Shown here: positions 7,765-13,475 of the stretch, one piece after another
Layout: each line of letters begins with the position of its first letter
Numbering within the stretch: the first letter of the stretch is position 1
Origin: an uncultured Clostridia bacterium
GTDB taxonomy: Bacteria > Bacillota > Clostridia > Oscillospirales > Butyricicoccaceae
DNA: 20,016 nt
Reading direction: 5' to 3'
Assembly (NCBI GenBank): GCA_947856675.1
Contig: CANUCM010000046.1
Coordinates: 1-20,016, forward strand
Program-made: the position numbers and the translations under genes
Notes under the pieces: generated by a model
The model's database searches: none
What the model saw: the letters and a program-made list of their open reading frames with translations, nothing else
Told to the model about the DNA's origin: nothing

Positions 7765-7781
7765 CTCACATGTAGTGTGAG
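7765..7781 (-). repeat. Hairpin overlapping the yqzL ribosome site
   Basis: On the minus strand CTCACA, a five-base loop and TGTGAG form a 6 bp stem. The GAG that ends the right arm is also the first part of the GAGGTGA ribosome site of yqzL. The stem is short, so any effect on translation would be modest. Confidence 0.35.
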
Positions 7782-7837
7782 CGCGCCGCCGCGTCTTCAC
7801 CCGAAAGAAATAAAGGAAGCGCTGGAAAAAAGTTTTT

Positions 7838-8737
7838 TTACGGCTCTTCTGAAAGCCCCATGCTGCGGATTTGTGCAGGGTTGTTGCGCCAGTCCTCCTT
7901 CACCTTGACCCACAGCTCGAGAAACACCCGGGTGTCCAGCATGCTTTCGATTTCGGTCCGGGCCGCAGCGCCCACTTTTTTGAGCATCGCGCCGTTTTTG
8001 CCTATGATAATCCCCTTGTGGCTTTTCCGTTCGCAATACACCACGGCGCCGATTTCCATCAGCCCGTCTTCGCGCTCGTGATAGCGCTCCAGCTCCACGG
8101 CGATGCCGTGCGGCACCTCCTTGTCAAGCAGCTGCAAAAGCTTTTCGCGAATGACCTCCGCCACAAGGCGCTGCTCGGGCTGGTCGGACACCATGCCGTC
8201 AGGAAACAGCTGCGGTGAGCTCTGACACTGCTTTTTCAGCTCGTTTATCAGTTCATCGAGCCCGTCGCCGCCCGAGGCCGAAACAGGCACCACCGCATCG
8301 AAATCATAGGCCTCGCGATACAGGGCGATCACCTCGAGCAGCCCCTCTTTCCGGACGGTGTCAATCTTGTTGATAACCAGGATGCCCGGCAGGCGATACT
8401 CCTTCATTTTGTCAATAAGCAGCTGCTCGGGAATGCCGATGCGCGGCACGGGTTCCACGACGAGCACGGCGGCATCCACATCGGCCACCGTTTCGCTCAC
8501 AACACGCACCATGGTTTCACCCAGCCGCGTTTTGGGCTTGTGCAGCCCCGGCGTATCGAGAAAAATCAGCTGGCAGTCCCCCGAATTGAGCACGCCCGTA
8601 ATACGCGTACGCGTGGTCTGCGGCTTGTTCGATACAATGGCCACCTTGCTGCCCGTAAGGGCATTGGTCAGTGTGCTTTTTCCCACATTGGGGCGCCCGA
8701 CAATGGAAAACACCCCGGTTTTTTCAATTTTGCTCAT
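7838..8737 (-). CDS. era: Ribosome-assembly GTPase Era
   Basis: Era is an essential GTPase that binds the 3' end of 16S rRNA during 30S maturation. The 299-residue protein is complete: G1 GRPNVGKS (14-21), the switch TTRTRITG (41-48), G3 DTPG (61-64), G4 NKID (123-126), a G5-like VSASGGDG near 150, and a C-terminal KH domain whose RNA-binding loop is GIIIGKNGAMLKKVG. The ATG overlaps the ybeY stop by four bases. The 81-base gap to yqzL holds no promoter I can recognise, so era, yqzL, recO and mutS2 are probably one transcript from the promoter before ybeY. Confidence 0.98.
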   Translation of the reverse strand: MSKIEKTGVFSIVGRPNVGKSTLTNALTGSKVAIVSNKPQTTRTRITGVLNSGDCQLIFLDTPGLHKPKTRLGETMVRVVSETVADVDAAVLVVEPVPRIGIPEQLLIDKMKEYRLPGILVINKIDTVRKEGLLEVIALYREAYDFDAVVPVSASGGDGLDELINELKKQCQSSPQLFPDGMVSDQPEQRLVAEVIREKLLQLLDKEVPHGIAVELERYHEREDGLMEIGAVVYCERKSHKGIIIGKNGAMLKKVGAAARTEIESMLDTRVFLELWVKVKEDWRNNPAQIRSMGLSEEP

Positions 8738-9237
8738 CCTACCTGCTCCTCACGTTTCAGACCAAGCAGCGCAAGGGCTTGTTCTTCTTTTTCGCGCATG
8801 GCCGCTTTTTCCGGGCCCTCATCCACATGGTCATAGCCCAGCAGGTGCAGCAGCGAGTGCACCGTCAGATACGCGCATTCGCGCTCCCGCGAGTGGCCGT
8901 ACTCCTCCGCCTGCGCGCAGGCGCGTTCAAGCGAAATGAGTACATCGCCCAAAAACAGCTCTCCCGTTTCAGGCTCCCCGTCGATTTCCCGCTGCCCGTT
9001 ATACTGCCCGCGGTAAAAATCGAGCATCGGAAAGGACAAAACATCGGTCGCCCGATCGATGCCGCGGATATTTCTGTTGACTTCCCGGATGCCCTCATCG
9101 TCGGTCAGCGTCACGTCGACCGACGCTTCAAAGGGATAGTCAAACAGCCCGAACGCCGCGCGCGCCGCGGCGCAGATCAGCTCCTGATCCCGCGCGGTAT
9201 CCTGCTCAAGTTCACTGTAAACGGCAATTTCCAGCAT
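8734..9237 (-). CDS. ybeY: Endoribonuclease YbeY (16S rRNA 3'-end maturation)
   Basis: YbeY is a zinc-dependent endoribonuclease in 16S rRNA 3'-end processing and ribosome quality control. The zinc motif HSLLHLLGYDH lies at residues 127-137 of the 167-residue protein, with the three His ligands present; the usual second-position Gly is Ser here. TDVLSFP (64-70) and GELFLGDVLIS (92-102) are the other family blocks. A GTG ten codons upstream also opens the frame, but it would lie about nine bases from the predicted transcription start. The ATG at 9237 matches the conserved N-terminus and leaves a leader of about 39 bases. The ribosome site before it (AAGAGAG) is only fair. It is the first gene of the era-recO-mutS2 cluster and overlaps era by four bases. 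Confidence 0.95.
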   Translation of the reverse strand: MLEIAVYSELEQDTARDQELICAAARAAFGLFDYPFEASVDVTLTDDEGIREVNRNIRGIDRATDVLSFPMLDFYRGQYNGQREIDGEPETGELFLGDVLISLERACAQAEEYGHSRERECAYLTVHSLLHLLGYDHVDEGPEKAAMREKEEQALALLGLKREEQVG

Positions 9238-9282
9238 GTTTATACTCTCTTTCTGCCCCATGCGCACATTTTCCCGTATACT

Positions 9283-9311
9283 ATTATACTCCCCGCACTG
9301 CCAAATTACAA
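9283..9311 (-). promoter_or_regulatory. Sigma-A-type promoter of the ybeY-era-recO-mutS2 operon
   Basis: On the minus strand TTGTAA (-35, 9306-9311), a 17-base spacer and a perfect TATAAT (-10, 9283-9288). It lies between the phoH terminator and ybeY, so it separates the two transcription units. The predicted start near 9276 supports the ATG at 9237 as the ybeY start. Confidence 0.78.
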
Positions 9312-9330
9312 TTCCTTTCGCGCCGCGCGC

Positions 9331-9359
9331 AAAAGCGCCCGCTCCGGTGAGCGGGCGCT
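9331..9359 (-). terminator. Intrinsic terminator of the yqfC-yqfD-phoH unit
   Basis: Minus-strand AGCGCCCGCT, a six-base loop and AGCGGGCGCT make a perfect 10 bp GC-rich stem followed by a short T run (TTT after the closing T). It begins about 10 bases after the phoH stop. The T run is short, so termination may be incomplete. Confidence 0.75.
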
Positions 9360-9368
9360 GCCGTACGG

Positions 9369-10367
9369 TTATTTTTTCTGGTAACGGGTCCCCTGCCTGC
9401 GGGCCGGCGGCGCCGTTTGTTCCTCGTATTTTTCAAAGGCCTTGACAATCTGCCCCACCAGCTTGTGACGCACCACGTCACGCCCGCTCAGCTCCGTGAC
9501 CTCGATGCCTTCGATGCCGCGCAGCAGCTCGGCGCATTTTCTAAGCCCCGACTCGCTGCCGACCGGAAGATCTATCTGCGTCACATCGCCCGTCAGAATC
9601 ATCTTCGAGCCCTCTCCCAGACGGGTGAGAATCATTTTCAGCGACGTCATCACAAGGTTCTGGCATTCGTCGACGATGACCCCGGCGTTTTTCAGCGTGC
9701 GGCCGCGCATATAGGCCAGCGGCGCCACTTCAATGGTGCGGTTTTCCACATATTTCTGCACCGTGTCATGGCCCAGGATTTCATCCAGCGCGTCATACAG
9801 CGGGCGCAGGTACGGATCGACCTTGTTTTGCAGGTCGCCCGGTAAAAAGCCCAGTTTTTCACCCGCTTCCACCGCGGGGCGGCACATGATGATCTTGTCG
9901 ATTTCCTTTCGCTTGAGCGCCGCGACCACGGCCGCCACCGCCAGATAGGTCTTGCCCGTTCCCGCCGGGCCGATGCAGATGGACACCGTATTTTTCCGAA
10001 TGGCATCAATATATTTGCGCTGGCCGATGGTGCGGCATTTGATAGGTGCGCCCCGGTACGTAATGACGACGACATCTTTCATGGCGGCCAGCGCCGCTTC
10101 ACTGTCGCCGCTGCGCACAAGATCAATCACACGCAGAACGGTAAACTCATCAATGCTTTCGCCGGCATGGCGCATCAGGCCCAGCGTCTTGAGAGTTTCC
10201 GCCGCAAGCTCGGTCTGCTCCTGCTCTGCGCCCTTGATTTCCACCGTGCCGTCGCGCGTCAAAACCGAAACCTGCAGCTGCTGCTCAATGGTCTTGAGAT
10301 TGGCGTCGCCCACGCCGAACACATCCTGCAAAATGGCGATATCCAGTTCCATGGTTTGTGTGTGCAA
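9369..10367 (-). CDS. phoH: PhoH-family ATPase
   Basis: A cytosolic P-loop ATPase related to the N-terminal half of superfamily 1 helicases; its function is poorly defined, and the constant pairing with ybeY suggests RNA metabolism. The 332 residues hold an N-terminal KH-like region (about 10-65), Walker A GPAGTGKT (133-140), the PhoH block CRPAVEAGEKLGFLPGD, and a Walker B region that reads IVDECQN where most family members have DEAQN. The STOP-side tail (PPARRQGTRYQKK) is short and basic. The start is TTG at 10367, with GAGG about 11-12 bases upstream; the next ATG, five codons inside, would be much too far from that ribosome site. It lies 21 bases after yqfD. Confidence 0.95.
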   Translation of the reverse strand: MHTQTMELDIAILQDVFGVGDANLKTIEQQLQVSVLTRDGTVEIKGAEQEQTELAAETLKTLGLMRHAGESIDEFTVLRVIDLVRSGDSEAALAAMKDVVVITYRGAPIKCRTIGQRKYIDAIRKNTVSICIGPAGTGKTYLAVAAVVAALKRKEIDKIIMCRPAVEAGEKLGFLPGDLQNKVDPYLRPLYDALDEILGHDTVQKYVENRTIEVAPLAYMRGRTLKNAGVIVDECQNLVMTSLKMILTRLGEGSKMILTGDVTQIDLPVGSESGLRKCAELLRGIEGIEVTELSGRDVVRHKLVGQIVKAFEKYEEQTAPPARRQGTRYQKK

Positions 10368-10388
10368 AAAACTTTCCTCACTTCCGTA

Positions 10389-11588
10389 TCAAGGCTGCCG
10401 CGGCACGGCACTGCCCAGCGGGACCTGCACGCCGCAGCGCTCCAGGCATTCCGCCTCAAGCACGGCGAGCCAGCGCCCTTCCTGCCGCTCAAAGGTATAG
10501 CCCAGCTCGGTCACGCTCAGGCACCCGGCCTGCCGCGTGAGCATGTCAAGCAGCCGCGCGTGCAGCGTCTCACTGCACCGCTCCTCGCTCACCGACAACG
10601 GCCTGCGCTCAAGCTCGATATAGGTTTCCGACACGAGTGTGAGCGGAAAACGCAGATTTTCCGACACCGAGAGGGTCTTTTTTTCTACTTTCTTATCATA
10701 ACACGCATACGGCGCACTTTCAACCGGATACAGGTTAAACCGCTTCGTTCCGATGACAACCGCCCAGCGCGTCGTCTGCCTTCCCGTTTCCACCGCTTCG
10801 TCCAGGCTGTCGCTCAGCGCCAGGCGCACCGTCGGCCAGGTGCGGATCTGCGCCTCGGCGTCGGCCTGCACAAGCCAGGTTTCCCCCTGCTGGCTGACCA
10901 TCGTACCCGATGCAATCAGATCCCCGTCCTGCAGCGTTTTTCCCACTTCTGTTTCCGCTTTTCCGCTGCGCACAATCAGCTTTTCCACCACGCCGGTCTT
11001 GTCGGCCACCACATCGCACGGCTCGTCGCCCTCTATGGCGCCTTCGGTGTTTTCGCGCTCACGCACCATGATCTGCGCATGGCTCCCCTTGATGTTGATC
11101 ACAAGATACGACAGTCTCGCATCCTTTTCCAAAATGGTGTTTTGCAGCTTGTGCACATCGACAGCGCCCGCGCGCGTGCCCACGCCCAGGCCGTTTTGTT
11201 CCAGCAGCGCCAGCACTTCGGCCGGCGTCACGCTGCTGCAGCCTTCAATGCCGATGGTCCACACAAACCCCGACATGACATACAGCAAAATGCCGCACAC
11301 CAGCATGCCCGCCAGCAGGGTATACCGGCGCCGGGCGCGTTTTCCGTAAAAGGGCGCGCCGTATTTCCCCAGCACCCGGATGCGGCACATGCACCGCCGT
11401 GCAAACGGCCGCAGCGCAAAAAATCCGGAGATGCGCACGCTGGCTTCCATGCGTTCCTCCGAAATCCGGCGCACCCCCCAAAATGCAATGCCGTTTGCGG
11501 CGCAGATGTTGAGAAAACGCTCAAGACCCGCTCCGCAAATCGCAATGCGCACGCTGCCGCGCACGAAGTTGACGCATTGCATCAGCAT
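10389..11588 (-). CDS. yqfD: Sporulation protein YqfD
   Basis: A membrane protein of the YqfD family, in Bacillus a sigma-E-controlled gene needed for efficient sporulation; its molecular role is unknown. The 399-residue protein has an N-terminal cytosolic part (VRGSVRIAICGAGLERFLN, then a basic stretch RRCMCRIRVLGKYGAPFYGKR), one clear membrane helix at about 91-112, and a long C-terminal part beyond it with repeated beta-rich segments (VINIKGSHAQIMVRERE). The ATG at 11588 overlaps the yqfC stop by seven bases, with GGAGGAGG in the last yqfC codons at a good distance, so the pair is translationally coupled. The order yqfC-yqfD-phoH is the standard Firmicutes arrangement. Confidence 0.93.
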   Translation of the reverse strand: MLMQCVNFVRGSVRIAICGAGLERFLNICAANGIAFWGVRRISEERMEASVRISGFFALRPFARRCMCRIRVLGKYGAPFYGKRARRRYTLLAGMLVCGILLYVMSGFVWTIGIEGCSSVTPAEVLALLEQNGLGVGTRAGAVDVHKLQNTILEKDARLSYLVINIKGSHAQIMVRERENTEGAIEGDEPCDVVADKTGVVEKLIVRSGKAETEVGKTLQDGDLIASGTMVSQQGETWLVQADAEAQIRTWPTVRLALSDSLDEAVETGRQTTRWAVVIGTKRFNLYPVESAPYACYDKKVEKKTLSVSENLRFPLTLVSETYIELERRPLSVSEERCSETLHARLLDMLTRQAGCLSVTELGYTFERQEGRWLAVLEAECLERCGVQVPLGSAVPRQP

Positions 11589-11902
11589 TCCTTGTCCTCC
11601 TCCTTGTTCAGCTGCACGGCCTCAATGTCACCCGTCACGGAAATTTCGCCGTGCGTCATGGCCTGAAGCTGCAGCCGGCGGCCCGTAATGCACACCGTCA
11701 TCCCCCGCGCGGCGATGCGGATGCGCTGCTCACCGTATTCCACAATGCCGTGGTGCCGCTCCATCAGCAGCCGGCCGCTTCCCGTCATTTCAATGCGCGG
11801 CACATCCATAAACGCATACGCCGGCACATCCATTTCCGTCACGGCCTGCCGGATTTGCTCGCGCCACGATGCCGGATGTTCTTTTTCCCGTTTTTGCTTC
11901 AC
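11582..11902 (-). CDS. yqfC: Sporulation protein YqfC (YabP/YqfC family)
   Basis: A 106-residue YabP/YqfC-family protein, small and beta-rich, made during sporulation in Bacillus under sigma-E. Family features are DVPRIEMTGSGRLLMERHHGIVEY and RIAARGMTVCITGRRLQLQAMTHGEISVTGDI, a run of short strands ending in the GxI.xI pattern. The start is GTG, chosen because GGAGGG lies six bases upstream; the open frame continues much further upstream, but only as an antisense shadow through ylbJ. It overlaps yqfD by seven bases. The acidic C-terminus (NKEEDKEC) encodes the yqfD ribosome site. Confidence 0.9.
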   Translation of the reverse strand: MKQKREKEHPASWREQIRQAVTEMDVPAYAFMDVPRIEMTGSGRLLMERHHGIVEYGEQRIRIAARGMTVCITGRRLQLQAMTHGEISVTGDIEAVQLNKEEDKEC

Positions 11903-11914
11903 TGTGCTCCCTCC

Positions 11915-11964
11915 GCATGGATGCCGCGTTTGCCGCATATAGTTTGGGCAGATTTCCATTACAA
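11915..11964. promoter_or_regulatory. Candidate overlapping promoters between yqfC and ylbJ
   Basis: The 78-base divergent gap holds two weak candidates sharing the bases 11936-11941. For ylbJ (plus), GCATGGA, 14 bases, and CATATAGT resemble a sigma-E site (-10 good, -35 partial). For yqfC (minus), TTGTAA (11959-11964), 17 bases and TATATG resemble a sigma-A site. Both gene families are sigma-E controlled in Bacillus. Neither match is strong enough to be sure. Confidence 0.3.
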
Positions 11965-11980
11965 GAAACGAGGCTCTGCC

Positions 11981-13147
11981 ATGAACAGTATATTGCGCAA
12001 ACGGTTTTTTCAGACACAGATTTATCTTGGCATCCTGCTGTTTGCCCTCGGTCTTGCCTTTTTCCCCCGCGAAGCGTCCCTGGCGGCCGTTCAGGGCATC
12101 GAGCTGTGCGCATCGGTGCTTGTGCCCTCGCTTTTTCCGTTTTTTGTGGTGTCGTCGATGTGCATGCGCACCGGGCTCGCCGCGCGCGCAGGACGGCTTT
12201 TTGAAAAGCCCATGCGGCTGCTTTTCCGGCTTCCGGGCGCCTGCGCAAGCGCATTTGCCCTCGGGCTGGCAGGCGGCTACCCTGTCGGTGCCTCCTCGGC
12301 CGCATCGCTTTTCCGGCAGGGCCTGTGCACGCGCCGGCAGGCCGAACGCCTTCTCGGCTTCTGCAACAACTGCGGCCCCGGCTTTATTTTCGGCGCTGTG
12401 GGCAGCGCCATGCTGGGAAGCCGGGCGCTGGGCGCCCTGCTCTATCTTTCCCACGTCGGGGCCAGCGTGTGCACCGGGCTTGTGCTGAGCCTGCCGTCGC
12501 GCCGCCTTGCCCCGCCGGAACGCGCCTCCCGCGCGCCCGCCGCCGAACCGATGCCCTTTGCCCGCGCTTTTACCGAATCGGTCACCGCTTCGTTTTCCTC
12601 CGTCCTCAATGTCAGCGCTTTTGTTATTTTCTTTGCCGTATTTACCCGGCTGTCCGCGCTGTCCGGCCTGTCCGGCGCCCTGGGCTCCCTCTTGCCCGGC
12701 CGGCTTCCCTCCGGCATGGCCGCCGCTCTTACAAACGGCTTTTTTGAAGTCACCGGCGGCGTGCAGAGCCTTGCATCGCTGTCCTGCCCGCTTTCTTTGA
12801 AGCTGACCGCCTGCGCGTTTTTGCTGGGCTGGGGCGGTCTTTCCGTCCACGGCCAGACCCTCAGCCTGACCGAACCCGCCGGCCTTTCTCCCCGCTTTTA
12901 CTTTGCCGGCAAAGCGCTGCACGCCGCTTTTTCCGCCCTTTTTGCTGCGGCGGCGCTTCACTTTTTCCCTTCTGCCGCCCCGGTTTTTTTCTCTTTCAGC
13001 CCCGCCCTGCCGCCCGAGACGCCCCGACTTCTTTCTTCCCTGGCCTTTTCCCTGCGCGCGTCATTTGCCTGCCTGGGAATTTTTGCGGCACTTTCTCTCC
13101 TTTCCCGCATAATTTCCCATTGTAAAAAAAACAAAAAGACGGTATAA
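11981..13147 (+). CDS. ylbJ: Sporulation integral membrane protein YlbJ
   Basis: A 388-residue polytopic membrane protein of the YlbJ family (nucleoside-recognition/gate-type fold), in Bacillus a sigma-E gene required for normal spore formation. Visible family blocks are VLVPSLFPFFVVSS (about 47-60), GLAGGYPVGASSAA (about 92-106), GFCNNCGPGFIFGAVG (about 126-141) and a late GWGGLSVHGQ. There are about eight hydrophobic segments. The start is the ATG at 11981 with a fair CGAGG eight bases upstream; the open frame runs further 5' only across antisense yqfC. In many Firmicutes ylbJ sits beside coaD; here it is about 10 kb away and divergent from yqfC. The last codons (KKNKKTV) contain the promoter of the next gene. 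Confidence 0.93.
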   Translation: MNSILRKRFFQTQIYLGILLFALGLAFFPREASLAAVQGIELCASVLVPSLFPFFVVSSMCMRTGLAARAGRLFEKPMRLLFRLPGACASAFALGLAGGYPVGASSAASLFRQGLCTRRQAERLLGFCNNCGPGFIFGAVGSAMLGSRALGALLYLSHVGASVCTGLVLSLPSRRLAPPERASRAPAAEPMPFARAFTESVTASFSSVLNVSAFVIFFAVFTRLSALSGLSGALGSLLPGRLPSGMAAALTNGFFEVTGGVQSLASLSCPLSLKLTACAFLLGWGGLSVHGQTLSLTEPAGLSPRFYFAGKALHAAFSALFAAAALHFFPSAAPVFFSFSPALPPETPRLLSSLAFSLRASFACLGIFAALSLLSRIISHCKKNKKTV

Positions 13148-13148
13148 T
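13120..13148 (+). promoter_or_regulatory. Sigma-A-type promoter inside the 3' end of ylbJ
   Basis: TTGTAA (-35, 13120-13125), a 17-base A-rich spacer and a perfect TATAAT (-10, 13143-13148). The -10 box contains the ylbJ stop codon. Transcription would begin near 13155, giving the small Cys-rich gene a leader of about 35 bases with AAGGAGG. This lets that gene be expressed in growing cells independently of sporulation-linked ylbJ. Confidence 0.78.
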
Positions 13149-13189
13149 ATTGTCAAAACACGGCAGGTGACAAAGGAGGGCGACGCGCC

Positions 13190-13396
13190 ATGCTGTACGA
13201 TGAACCCCCGCGCCGGGTGTGCGCTCTTTGCCAGTATGCCCGGGATTTTCGCGGCGATGAGATGCTGTGCGCAAAAAAAGGCCCGGTGTCCTTTGACTAC
13301 CACTGCCGCTGCTTCCGCTATGATCCCATGCGGCGCAAGCCATCGCCGCCCGTCTTTCCCCGCGCGCTGCCCTCGCCCGAAGCTTTTGAGCTGTAA
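13190..13396 (+). CDS. Small Cys-rich protein, probable zinc-binding
   Basis: A 68-residue protein with no name I can give. It has CxxC at 11-14 (CALCQYAR), then Cys27, Cys39 and Cys41 in MLCAKKGPVSFDYHCRCFRYDP, a spacing that fits a small zinc ribbon or knuckle. The pattern C..CxYAR...C.KKG.V...Y.C..F.YDP..R.P is one I associate with small uncharacterised clostridial proteins, so it is probably conserved. The C-terminus is Pro-rich and likely disordered. The ATG has AAGGAGG ten bases upstream. It has its own promoter (13120-13148) and terminator (13410-13437), making it a self-contained single-gene unit. Confidence 0.85.
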   Translation: MLYDEPPRRVCALCQYARDFRGDEMLCAKKGPVSFDYHCRCFRYDPMRRKPSPPVFPRALPSPEAFEL

Positions 13397-13409
13397 ACAG
13401 ATTTTTACA

Positions 13410-13437
13410 GGCATAGCTTGAAAGCTATGCCTTTTTT
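13410..13437 (+). terminator. Intrinsic terminator after the Cys-rich gene
   Basis: GGCATAGCT, a four-base loop and AGCTATGCC form a perfect 9 bp stem followed by TTTTTT. It lies 13 bases after the stop codon and isolates this gene from the GGDEF/EAL gene that follows. Confidence 0.92.
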
Positions 13438-13475
13438 CTCTCCTACACCATTCTGACAGTAAATGAGGAACCTTC

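Noticed and set aside
9238..9267. Upstream GTG start for ybeY
   Set aside because: It would lie only about nine bases after the predicted transcription start and adds residues not seen in the family.
11903..11945. Sigma-E site for yqfC using CATCCATG as -10
   Set aside because: Only five of eight bases match, and the transcript would start inside the ribosome site.
11903..12961. Long minus-strand open frame continuing yqfC upstream through ylbJ (459 codons in all)
   Set aside because: The translation is low-complexity Gly/Lys/Arg/Ala-rich, it is antisense to a clear ylbJ, and the yqfC ribosome site and GTG lie at 11902. It is a by-product of GC-rich codon use.
13438..13475. Promoter for the GGDEF/EAL gene
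   Set aside because: TTGAAA at 13418-13423 could be a -35, but no acceptable -10 lies 16-18 bases later, and it sits in the terminator loop.
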